From Nitrososphaeraceae archaeon (GTDB lineage Archaea; Thermoproteota; Nitrososphaeria; Nitrososphaerales; Nitrosopumilaceae): a stretch of DNA of 13,334 nt. The first letter of the stretch is position 1, and every line of letters starts with the position of its first letter. The notes beneath the pieces were generated by a model. That model was not told the origin of the DNA, did not search any database, and worked only from the letters and a program-made list of their open reading frames with translations. The stretch spans positions 1 through 13,334 of the forward strand of contig JAICHE010000014.1 of the NCBI GenBank assembly GCA_025922755.1, written 5' to 3'. The translations under genes were made by a program, and so were the position numbers. Positions 1-6,637 of this stretch are shown here, in pieces.

Positions 1-216
1 GAAGAAAGAAGATGGGCTTCAATTGCCTTTATGATTATAATTTTTGCCGGAACAATTGTTGTTGCCAAAGGAATGAAGATGCAATTACCCTCTTCTGATA
101 GAAAAAAAATTGTTACACAAGGAATTGGTAGTTATATTTTCTTGTATCTATTTACTTGGATTGTAACTTATACCCTAGTGCATTCAGGAGATGCTTCCAG
201 TGGAATCAATATCTAA
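1..216 (+). CDS. C-terminal part of a small integral membrane protein (5' end outside the window)
   Basis: The reading frame is open from base 1 to the TAA at 214-216, giving at least 71 residues. An ATG occurs at 31, but the frame continues upstream to the edge with charged residues (EERRW), so the true start probably lies outside the window. Two hydrophobic segments are visible, about residues 8-20 (FMIIIFAGTIVV) and 41-58 (SYIFLYLFTWIVTYTLV), separated by a basic, polar stretch (SSDRKK). This suggests a two-or-more-pass membrane protein with a short polar tail. I do not recognise the family. It lies 31 bases upstream of cbiT on the same strand and could be cotranscribed with it, but nothing in the sequence ties it to cobalamin. 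Confidence 0.55.
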   Translation, partial: EERRWASIAFMIIIFAGTIVVAKGMKMQLPSSDRKKIVTQGIGSYIFLYLFTWIVTYTLVHSGDASSGINI

Positions 217-247
217 TTTCTTAAATCAATTTAATCAGTGATTATTT

Positions 248-838
248 ATGTGGGATTATAAAACTCCGGGAATTCCTGATGAATATTTTGAAAGAACAGA
301 AAAAGTACCAATCACTAAAGAAGAAATAAGAACAATTCAGTTAAGCAAAGCAAGATTAAAGCCTGGTTTTACTGTTTTTGATGTTGGATGTGGAAGTGGT
401 TCAATTTCTATTGAAGCAGCTATTCAAATAGAAAAAACTGGCAAAGTCATAGCTATAGACTATGATGAGAATGCTGTTGAATTAACAAAGAAAAACATTG
501 AGAAATTTGGAATCTCTAATATTTCAGTCATTCATGGTAATGCAAAAGAAAAAATTCTAGAATTGGGAAAAGCAGATTCTATTTTTATTGGTGGAACTGG
601 CGGAGATACAAAAGAGATTGTTCAATTAGCACAGGATAAATTGAATCCTGGAGGTAGAATTGTAATTGGAATTATTCTTATTGAGACTTTGTATTCTGTG
701 CTAGAAATACTTGATAATCTTAATTTTGATTCAATTGATATAACTCAAGTTACTATTTCAAAAAGCAAAAAAACTACAAAAGGAACAATGATGCTTGCTC
801 GGAATCCAGTAACGATAATCTCAGCAACCAAGACCTAA
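248..838 (+). CDS. cbiT: CbiT: cobalt-precorrin-6B (C15) methyltransferase / decarboxylase
   Basis: This SAM-dependent class I methyltransferase of the corrin ring is expected to methylate C15 and decarboxylate the C12 acetate side chain, forming cobalt-precorrin-8. The 196-residue length is typical of stand-alone CbiT, without the CbiE domain found in fused CobL. The N-terminus (GIPDEYF at 8-14, then VPITKEEIR at 20-28) is the usual CbiT signature. SAM-binding motif I is DVGCGSGS at 45-52, an acidic residue follows in IAIDYD (68-73), and FIGGTGGD at 113-120 is the conserved CbiT loop. The ATG start fits the family's N-terminus. cbiL follows after 36 bases on the same strand. Family assignment is firm; exact substrate is inferred from the family. 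Confidence 0.92.
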   Translation: MWDYKTPGIPDEYFERTEKVPITKEEIRTIQLSKARLKPGFTVFDVGCGSGSISIEAAIQIEKTGKVIAIDYDENAVELTKKNIEKFGISNISVIHGNAKEKILELGKADSIFIGGTGGDTKEIVQLAQDKLNPGGRIVIGIILIETLYSVLEILDNLNFDSIDITQVTISKSKKTTKGTMMLARNPVTIISATKT

Positions 839-874
839 TCTAGCTTTTTAATTGGGAACAAAATCATATTTTTC

Positions 875-1597
875 ATGCCTGAATTAATAGGAATTGGAGT
901 TGGGCCAGGGGATCCAGAACTACTCACGGTAAAGGCAGTTAATGCAATTCATAATGCTGATGTTATCATGTGTCCTGCATCAAAAGAAGATAGGCCAAGT
1001 ATAGCCTTATCAGTAATATCGTCCTTAATCGATAAATCAAAAAATCAAGAAATTATAAAATTAATTTTTCCAATGACCAAAGACAAAGAAGTTCTCAAGT
1101 CCACTTGGAAAAAAAATGCAAAAATAATGGCCGAAAAAGTTTTGTCTGGAAAAAATGTTGTCTATATCACAGTAGGAGATCCCTATTTGTATAGTACATG
1201 GATTTACATGCATAAAGAAATTGAAACAAATCACCCAAATATGAAAATTAGTGTTATACCAGGAATTGTTTCAATGTTTACATTTGCATCCAAAGTAGGA
1301 GTTAGCATTGCAGAAGGGGCGGAAAAAGTTTCAATAATACCCTCTTGTTATGATTTGAGTACAGTAAAAGAAATTGCTAAAAATTCAGAAACAATGGTAT
1401 TCCTAAAAGATGGAAGATATTTTGACCAAGTTATTAATCTTTTAAAAGAAGCCGGATTTCCAGATGATTCTATTTTTGCAATTGGACAAGACCTTGGAAC
1501 AGAAAATGAAATAATAAGAAAATTAACTTTAGGAGAAGTGAATGATGGAACTCTTACAACAAAATATTTTTCAATTTTGGTGGTAAAACGTGTCTGA
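875..1597 (+). CDS. cbiL: CbiL: (cobalt-)precorrin-2 C20-methyltransferase
   Basis: This tetrapyrrole methylase (class III SAM methyltransferase) adds the C20 methyl group to cobalt-precorrin-2, an early step of corrin formation. The 240-residue length matches the family. The hallmark N-terminal motif GVGPGDPELLT lies at 8-18, followed by AVNAIHNADVIMCP. The second glycine-rich SAM/substrate loop is ITVGDPYLYST at 98-108, and VIPGI occurs in the middle of the protein. The ATG at 875 places the motif at the normal distance from the N-terminus. The last 8 bases overlap cbiF, implying a shared transcript and probably coupled translation. CobI of the oxygen-dependent pathway is homologous; CbiL is preferred because it sits beside CbiT and in an archaeon. 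Confidence 0.9.
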   Translation: MPELIGIGVGPGDPELLTVKAVNAIHNADVIMCPASKEDRPSIALSVISSLIDKSKNQEIIKLIFPMTKDKEVLKSTWKKNAKIMAEKVLSGKNVVYITVGDPYLYSTWIYMHKEIETNHPNMKISVIPGIVSMFTFASKVGVSIAEGAEKVSIIPSCYDLSTVKEIAKNSETMVFLKDGRYFDQVINLLKEAGFPDDSIFAIGQDLGTENEIIRKLTLGEVNDGTLTTKYFSILVVKRV

Positions 1598-2354
1598 TGT
1601 TTTCTTTGTGGGTTGCGGACCAGGTGACCCTGAATTAATTACAATTAAAGCTAAAAAACTAATTCAAAAGGCTGATATTGTAGTTTATTCTGGTTCCTTG
1701 ATTCCACCTGCAATTCTTAATCTTTGTAAAAAAGGAAAAATGCATGATGCGGCAGGATTAGTAAGAGAAGAAATTTTTGATATTTTGTATAAAAGTGCAA
1801 AAAAAGACAAACTAGTTGTTAGATTACATGATGGAGATCCCTCTATTTATGGAGCCATTAAGGAGCAGATTGATAAATTACAAGAAAAAGGAATTTCCTC
1901 AAAGGTAGTGCCTGGAGTTACAGCATTTTTAGCCTCGGCAGCAGAAATAGGAACGCAACTAACACTTCCGGGAATCACTCAGACAATAATTGTCACTAGG
2001 GCAGAATCTAGAACAAAAGTACCAAAAAGAGAAAAAATTTCAGAGTTGGCAAAACACAAAGCAACTATGATTTTCTATCTAAGTGTTCATTTATTGTCTC
2101 ACATTGTAGAGGAATCACTGGCAGGCGGATACAAAAAATCCACACCGGTAGCTGTAATTTATAGAGCCAGCTGGGAAGATCAAAAAATTGTCAAAGGAAC
2201 CCTCAGTAACATTGCAAAAAAAGTAAAAGATGAAAAAATCACCCGTACAGCAATTGTGATAATCAGCGAAGTTATTGATTCTACAACTTATGAATTTTCA
2301 AAACTTTATGACAAAAAATTTAGTCATGGGTATAGAAAATCCAAAGTCAAATAG
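1590..2354 (+). CDS. cbiF: CbiF: (cobalt-)precorrin-4 C11-methyltransferase
   Basis: This second tetrapyrrole methylase methylates C11 of cobalt-precorrin-4. It is 254 residues long, as expected. The motif FVGCGPGDPELIT is at 6-18. VVYSGSLIPP at 31-40 is characteristic of CbiF/CobM and distinguishes it from the other corrin methylases. RLHDGDPSIYGA at 78-89 and VVPGVTAFLASAAEIG at 106-121 complete the SAM and substrate pocket, and TRAESRT lies at 136-142. The start is GTG inside the end of cbiL (8-base overlap); no upstream alternative keeps the family's N-terminus, which begins immediately before the first motif. The stop overlaps the 3' end of the convergent racemase-like gene by 8 bases. 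Confidence 0.92.
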   Translation: MSDVFFVGCGPGDPELITIKAKKLIQKADIVVYSGSLIPPAILNLCKKGKMHDAAGLVREEIFDILYKSAKKDKLVVRLHDGDPSIYGAIKEQIDKLQEKGISSKVVPGVTAFLASAAEIGTQLTLPGITQTIIVTRAESRTKVPKREKISELAKHKATMIFYLSVHLLSHIVEESLAGGYKKSTPVAVIYRASWEDQKIVKGTLSNIAKKVKDEKITRTAIVIISEVIDSTTYEFSKLYDKKFSHGYRKSKVK

Positions 2355-3111
2355 AAAAATAATAAATCTTATTTTTAATTCCCAAACTTGATAGATTCTT
2401 TTGAAATGTTTTGGTTTTGTCCGAAGAATATATTTTTATAAAATTTTTGTTAGATGGTTTATTTTTAAATTTTTTACAAATCTTTCTTGCAACATCATCT
2501 GCTGGATCAATAAATCGTATTTTTGGAAAGACTGAAACTAAAATAGGTTTTAAAAATGGTAAATGTGTACTAGATAACGTAACTACATCAATTTGATTTT
2601 TTAAAAAAATATTTTCTAATAAATTTTTAATAAAATATCTACAGTAAATTGTATTTTTCAAAAATTTTCCTGATTCTACAAGTTGAACTAGGTTTGATGC
2701 ATTAATTTTATGAATTTGGACATCTTTTGAAATTCCGCAATCTGCGATAAATTTTGAAAGATTTTTACTTTTTATCATTGATTCAGTACCTAAAATCCCA
2801 ACATTTTTTGATTTAGAATATTTTACAGCCGTTTTTAATGGGGGATTTACTCCAAAAATTTTTTTGTTGGTAATATCCAACATTATGGTAGGTGTATTCG
2901 AGCCAATTACAATCAAATCTGGATTAAATTTTTTTTCAAGTGTATCAATTGATCTTTTAATTATTTTTTCTAATTCTGGTTTTGATTTTTTGCCATACGG
3001 AAAATTCTCTTGATCTGCGAAATAGATAATTTTACTTTTACAGGTTTTTTGAATGGACTTGATTATTGATATTGAGCCTAAACCAGAATCAAAAACAACT
3101 ATTTTGGCCAC
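2347..3111 (-). CDS. Glutamate-racemase-family (MurI-like) protein with both catalytic Cys replaced by Ser
   Basis: The 254-residue protein has the Asp/Glu racemase fold signatures of MurI: VFDSGLGS at 6-13, FADQENFPYG at 31-40, and LVQLVESG at 141-148, which carries the family's conserved glutamate. In MurI the two catalytic cysteines sit in a CNT motif and a GCTH motif. Here these read GSNTPT (Ser71, codon at 2899-2901) and SSTHLP (Ser181, codon at 2569-2571). Spacing is normal, and Asp8, Glu146 and His183 are kept. The classical two-thiol proton transfer is therefore unlikely. It may be an inactive or repurposed homologue, since archaea of this type have no known peptidoglycan. The start is GTG, the first start compatible with the family N-terminus. 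It converges on cbiF and is divergent from the cdvB paralogue. Its base composition is particularly A/T- and Lys-rich. Confidence 0.8.
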   Translation of the reverse strand: MAKIVVFDSGLGSISIIKSIQKTCKSKIIYFADQENFPYGKKSKPELEKIIKRSIDTLEKKFNPDLIVIGSNTPTIMLDITNKKIFGVNPPLKTAVKYSKSKNVGILGTESMIKSKNLSKFIADCGISKDVQIHKINASNLVQLVESGKFLKNTIYCRYFIKNLLENIFLKNQIDVVTLSSTHLPFLKPILVSVFPKIRFIDPADDVARKICKKFKNKPSNKNFIKIYSSDKTKTFQKNLSSLGIKNKIYYFSI

Positions 3112-3149
3112 ATTTTCTAAATAATTTTACAGGCATAATAGTTTGTTAG

Positions 3150-3180
3150 CTAAATTTAGTCTAAAGTTGATCTAAATACA
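3150..3180 (+). promoter_or_regulatory. Divergent promoter region with TATA-like element and phased CTAAA repeats
   Basis: The 106-base gap between the minus-strand racemase-like gene and the plus-strand cdvB paralogue must hold both promoters. CTAAA occurs at 3150, 3161 and 3172, exactly 11 bases apart. The first is part of the perfect 10-base palindrome CTAAATTTAG (3150-3159). The last, TCTAAATACA at 3171-3180, is the best TATA-like candidate for cdvB, 38-47 bases before its ATG, which would leave a short 5' leader. No clear Shine-Dalgarno sequence precedes the ATG. The promoter role is inferred from position and composition. Confidence 0.4.
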
Positions 3181-3217
3181 CACCGCTCATTAAGAATCAA
3201 CTTCTAAATTCCCTATC

Positions 3218-3865
3218 ATGCCAAACTTCGACAAGACTTGGGCTCGACAAGAGACTCAAAGTGTAACTGGCAAAATACGTGATGCAGTACAACCACAAGG
3301 TGCATTAAAACCACGAATTCAAACTGCAGTAAACAAACTACAAGTTCAAATTAGCAAAATGGACTCTATGCTTGGTAAGCTGCATGAAAGAGATGCGCAA
3401 CTCTTTAAGAGAATCGTGACTGCGATGCAACAACATGATACTAGCACAAGTAAAGTTTTGTCAAACGAATTAGCTGAAATTCGTAAAGTTACAAAAATGC
3501 TCGGCAATGCAAGAATGTCATTGGAACAAGTTCAATTACGATTGACAACTATTCATGACCTCGGCGATGCAATGGTAGCAATTGGACCAGCGATGTCTAC
3601 AATGAAGGGATTAAAGTCATCACTTGGAAGATTCATGCCAGAAGCAGACTCAGAATTGAATGCAATGACACAGACTCTCAATGGATTAATGATGGACTCT
3701 CTGGCAGGAGATTCATTTAGTCTAGAGACTGATTCTTCAAGTGAAGAAACTGAAAAGATTCTTCAAGAAGCATCTGCAGTTGCTGAACAACAGATTGGAG
3801 ATAAATTCCCATCTGTACCATCTCAAACTGGACTTTCGTCTCAATCTTCATCTTCATTTGAGTAG
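3218..3865 (+). CDS. cdvB: CdvB-family ESCRT-III-like (Snf7) cell-division protein, CdvB paralogue
   Basis: ESCRT-III-like proteins of the archaeal Cdv machinery polymerise at the inner face of the membrane at mid-cell and are remodelled by the Vps4-type ATPase CdvC. This 215-residue protein has the expected architecture. A basic N-terminal region with long amphipathic helices (about residues 28-110, e.g. PRIQTAVNKLQVQISKMDSM and ALFKR-like basic patches) is followed by further helices to about 165. An acidic, serine-rich linker (DSSSEETEK at 172-180) and a low-complexity Ser-rich tail complete it. Near the C-terminus, KFPSVPS (196-202) resembles the proline-based MIM2 motif that binds MIT domains of Vps4/CdvC. 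Thaumarchaea usually encode several CdvB paralogues, and cdvA and cdvC are not adjacent here, so this is probably a paralogue rather than the principal CdvB. ATG start. Confidence 0.8.
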   Translation: MPNFDKTWARQETQSVTGKIRDAVQPQGALKPRIQTAVNKLQVQISKMDSMLGKLHERDAQLFKRIVTAMQQHDTSTSKVLSNELAEIRKVTKMLGNARMSLEQVQLRLTTIHDLGDAMVAIGPAMSTMKGLKSSLGRFMPEADSELNAMTQTLNGLMMDSLAGDSFSLETDSSSEETEKILQEASAVAEQQIGDKFPSVPSQTGLSSQSSSSFE

Positions 3866-3886
3866 AAGATTAAGGCGAACAGTCAC

Positions 3887-3906
3887 TCTTTTTGTTTTAT
3901 TTTTCT
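3887..3906 (+). terminator. T-rich transcription terminator downstream of the cdvB paralogue
   Basis: Starting about 20 bases after the cdvB stop there is a run of thymidines broken by single other bases (T5, T4 and T5 blocks). T-tracts on the non-template strand are the usual intrinsic terminator in archaea. It sits just before the end of the convergent glycosyltransferase gene. No stem-loop is needed or seen. Confidence 0.5.
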
Positions 3907-3909
3907 AAT

Positions 3910-5085
3910 TTAGCCCCAAACTTTTTCTTTGAATGTATACTTCTTATTGAGAACATAGTTTCCAAAGGCTGCTGTTAAAACTGCAAGTACTAGGGAAATT
4001 GGATATGATAAGCCATAACCGTCAACCAAATAGAAAACCATTCCTAATTGAACTAATGCTCCAAGGGAACTAAAGGTAACAAATTTCCCATATTGTTTTA
4101 AAGTTTTTTTCCTTGAAAAGTCTCTGTCACCAAATGTCCAAGTCTTGTTTAACAGGAAATTTGTTGTGATTGATGCAATTATTCCTATTAAATTAGCATG
4201 CAGGTACCACATATCAGAAATTCCACTTGCAAAGAGCAAGGAAATTAAATAATTTACACCAAATCCAGATAATCCTACTGTATAGAATCTACTTGCTTTT
4301 GAAATAAAACGAACTGATTTACGTTTTTCACCTTTTTCTTCAGATTTTCCAAATTTATACAACTTCCATACTGATTTGAAGTAATCAGTAACCGTAGAAC
4401 TATCTAATTTACTTGAACCAAAACTTCGATTTTCAAATGTGTAAGGAATCTCTTTTACAGCAATTCCGCTCTTTTTAACCAGAATTTCTAATAGAATTTT
4501 GTAACCGATTGCATCAAAATTAATTCCTTTTAAAATATTTTTTTTAAATGCAAAAAAGCCTGACATTGGATCCTTGGTCTTCACTCCTAATCCTTTTGTT
4601 GCAATTAATGTTGCAACTTTACTCATTATTTTTCTTTTTAGAGTCCATCCTTTTATTTTCCCACCATTAATGTATCTAGAAGCAACTACCATATCACATT
4701 GATATTTTTTTAATGACTCTATCATTTTTGGAATAATTTGTGGAGGATGAGAAAAATCACTATCCATCACTACAATTGTATCTCCCTTTGCACGTTGAAC
4801 TCCACTAAGAATTGCAGAACTAAGACCATTTTTTGAAGTCCTATGAATAATGTCCATGGTATACCCTGCGATTTTTTTAACATTTTTCAAATATTCTTCC
4901 ACAATTTTACCTGTTAAATCAGGAGAATTATCATCAACCACTATTGCCTCAGCGGTAATATTTTTTGGCAAGTTTTCCCCTATGGATTTTAGAATTCCAA
5001 TAATGTTTCTTGACTCATTATATGTTGGAATTATGATAGAAACTTGGGCACCTTGATTTGCATTCACTCCCCTCGCCTCAGACAT
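3910..5085 (-). CDS. Dolichol-phosphate mannosyltransferase-like GT2 glycosyltransferase with C-terminal GtrA membrane domain
   Basis: The protein is 391 residues long. Residues 15-245 form a GT-A fold family 2 glycosyltransferase of the DPM1 type: VSIIIPTYNE at 15-24, VVDDNSPD at 49-56, the metal-binding DSD (108-110) in VVMDSDFSHPP, RYINGG at 137-142, and KDPMSGFFAF at 171-180. Residues about 265-385 form a GtrA-like domain with four hydrophobic segments (about 268-288, 295-313, 336-354 and 360-378) and basic loops. The likely role is transfer of a hexose from a nucleotide sugar to a polyprenyl phosphate at the cytoplasmic face, feeding protein N-glycosylation or surface glycans. The sugar and lipid cannot be read from sequence. 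A 73-base gap separates it from the upstream glyS on the same strand. Confidence 0.88.
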   Translation of the reverse strand: MSEARGVNANQGAQVSIIIPTYNESRNIIGILKSIGENLPKNITAEAIVVDDNSPDLTGKIVEEYLKNVKKIAGYTMDIIHRTSKNGLSSAILSGVQRAKGDTIVVMDSDFSHPPQIIPKMIESLKKYQCDMVVASRYINGGKIKGWTLKRKIMSKVATLIATKGLGVKTKDPMSGFFAFKKNILKGINFDAIGYKILLEILVKKSGIAVKEIPYTFENRSFGSSKLDSSTVTDYFKSVWKLYKFGKSEEKGEKRKSVRFISKASRFYTVGLSGFGVNYLISLLFASGISDMWYLHANLIGIIASITTNFLLNKTWTFGDRDFSRKKTLKQYGKFVTFSSLGALVQLGMVFYLVDGYGLSYPISLVLAVLTAAFGNYVLNKKYTFKEKVWG

Positions 5086-5108
5086 ACGTTCACTCCAAAA
5101 ATCATTGG

Positions 5109-5125
5109 TTATTAATTTTTAATAA
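5109..5125 (-). promoter_or_regulatory. AT-rich inverted repeat / probable TATA region upstream of the glycosyltransferase gene
   Basis: A 7-base inverted repeat (TTATTAA, 3-base spacer, TTAATAA) occupies 5109-5125, that is 24-40 bases upstream of the ATG at 5085. On the minus strand it reads as an A/T-only TATA-like block at the distance expected for a leaderless or short-leader archaeal transcript. This suggests the glycosyltransferase may have its own promoter although glyS precedes it in the same direction. It could equally be chance symmetry in AT-rich DNA. Confidence 0.35.
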
Positions 5126-5158
5126 AATAACTCTAAGGAATAGGTCTCCTTTACACGA

Positions 5159-6616
5159 CTATGGAAAGGAAGTATATTCTCCAAGAATAGAATCAAGTTC
5201 CGAAACTTTTACTCTTTTTTGCTCCATAGAATCTCTCATTCGTATAGTTACAGTTTCATCCTCCAAAGTTTGATGGTCCACAGTAACGGCAAATGGTGAT
5301 CCAATTTCATCTAATCTTCTATACCTTCTTCCAATTGCACCCGAATGATCTAAAAAGGCATCAAATTTCCTTTTCAATTTAACATAAATTTCATCAGTTT
5401 TTTCCTTTAATCCATCTTTTTTCACAAGTGATAAAACTCCTACATGAATCGGTGAAAGATATGGTTTAAGTGATAAAACAGTTCTCTCATTTTCTTTGTC
5501 ATCTTTTAGACTATGCTCCAAAATTGTATACAAACTCCGATCAATACCCATTGAAATTTCAAATACATGAGGAAGGACTTTTTCGTCATTATCCATCACT
5601 TCAAACTTTTCTTTACTTTTTTTAGCATGACTAGATAAATCATAATCAGATCTATAATTGCATGCAACTAATTCAAGCCAACCAATAGTTGTTTCAACTT
5701 CAAAATCAAAAGCAACTTCTGCATAGAATGCTTTTTCTTTTTCACCAAGCTTTCTAAATCTACTTTTAGTAATATCAATTCCAGTTTTTTCATAAAATTC
5801 AGTTAATATTCCTAGATAATATGCAACAAACTTGTTTGGGATAATTTTTCTCTCTACAGCCTCTTTACAGGTCATAGATACAGGTTCTGATTCAGTTTGA
5901 ACTCTTATCACAGTATCTTGAATCTCTTCGAATCTTTCTATTTCCTGTAATCTTGCAGGATTACAAAATACTTCAATTTCTGCTTGATAAAATTCTCTTA
6001 ATCGAAGTAAGCTTTGTCTTGGAGCAATCTCATTTCGAAAGCTTTTTCCAACCTGTGCAATGCCTAAAGGCAATTTTCCACGCATGATTTTAAACAATCT
6101 TGGAAAATCTACAAAAATAGATTGACATGTTTCAGGTCTAAGATAAGCAATTTCTTCTTCAGGACCAATTCCGACCTTAAACATCATGTTGAATTTCTTT
6201 GTATTTTCAAAAGTGCCCTTACATTTTGGACATTTAATGTCATTTTCTTTAATAGCCTTATCAAAGTCCTCCAAATCGGCACTTTCGGGTATGTCTATTT
6301 TGGCCATTTCAGCAATTGTTCTATCGGCTCTAAATGTTGACTTACAATTGGTGCATTTTATGATAGGATCAGCAAAACTACCTAGATGTCCTGAAGCCTC
6401 AAATACTGATTTTGACATTATTTGTGATCCATCAATTTCCAACATTCCGTCTCTTCTTACCAGCTCTCTTCTCCATAATTCTAAGAATTTATTTTTCAAT
6501 CCTACCCCAGATGGACCATATTCCCAAAAACCTGCTTGTGCATCTCCATACACCTCGCAACTTGGAAAATAAAATCCACGTTCAAGGGCAAGTTTCATGA
6601 CATTTTCGTAATTCAT
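5159..6616 (-). CDS. glyS: Glycyl-tRNA synthetase, class II alpha2 type
   Basis: This enzyme charges tRNA-Gly with glycine. At 485 residues it is of the homodimeric archaeal/eukaryotic type, on the short side of that group. The N-terminus has RGFYFPSCEVYG (13-24) and GFWEYGPSGVGLKNK (29-43), typical of GlyRS. A zinc-binding insertion is suggested by C88-x2-C91 and C129-x2-C132. Class II motif 2 is FRNEIAPRQ (193-201) with LREFYQAEIE (206-215), and motif 3 is MGIDRSLYTILEHS (356-369). The anticodon-binding domain follows from about 385 (LSPIHVGVLSLVKKDG) to the end. Start ATG with the tract GGAG 12-15 bases upstream. It begins 21 bases after the nfo stop on the same strand, suggesting an nfo-glyS transcript. 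Confidence 0.96.
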   Translation of the reverse strand: MNYENVMKLALERGFYFPSCEVYGDAQAGFWEYGPSGVGLKNKFLELWRRELVRRDGMLEIDGSQIMSKSVFEASGHLGSFADPIIKCTNCKSTFRADRTIAEMAKIDIPESADLEDFDKAIKENDIKCPKCKGTFENTKKFNMMFKVGIGPEEEIAYLRPETCQSIFVDFPRLFKIMRGKLPLGIAQVGKSFRNEIAPRQSLLRLREFYQAEIEVFCNPARLQEIERFEEIQDTVIRVQTESEPVSMTCKEAVERKIIPNKFVAYYLGILTEFYEKTGIDITKSRFRKLGEKEKAFYAEVAFDFEVETTIGWLELVACNYRSDYDLSSHAKKSKEKFEVMDNDEKVLPHVFEISMGIDRSLYTILEHSLKDDKENERTVLSLKPYLSPIHVGVLSLVKKDGLKEKTDEIYVKLKRKFDAFLDHSGAIGRRYRRLDEIGSPFAVTVDHQTLEDETVTIRMRDSMEQKRVKVSELDSILGEYTSFP

Positions 6617-6637
6617 TTAATTTGTTTCTCCATCATT

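Noticed and set aside
2411..2596. Plus-strand frame opposite the racemase-like gene
   Set aside because: It is antisense to the conserved C-terminal half of that gene, including the SSTHLP motif, and has no features of its own.
2347..3111. Racemase-like gene as a decaying pseudogene because of very high A/T and missing Cys
   Set aside because: The frame is intact at normal length, other active-site residues and motif spacing are preserved, and both Cys changes are to the same chemically similar residue, which fits selection better than decay.
5058..5273. Plus-strand frame across the glycosyltransferase/glyS spacer
   Set aside because: It overlaps both flanking genes antisense, shows no domain, and the spacer is better explained as the glycosyltransferase promoter.
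6122..6600. Plus-strand open frames (up to 128 codons) opposite the N-terminal half of glyS
   Set aside because: They lie entirely antisense to a glycyl-tRNA synthetase whose catalytic motifs are intact; the products have no recognisable domain and look like frame shadows.
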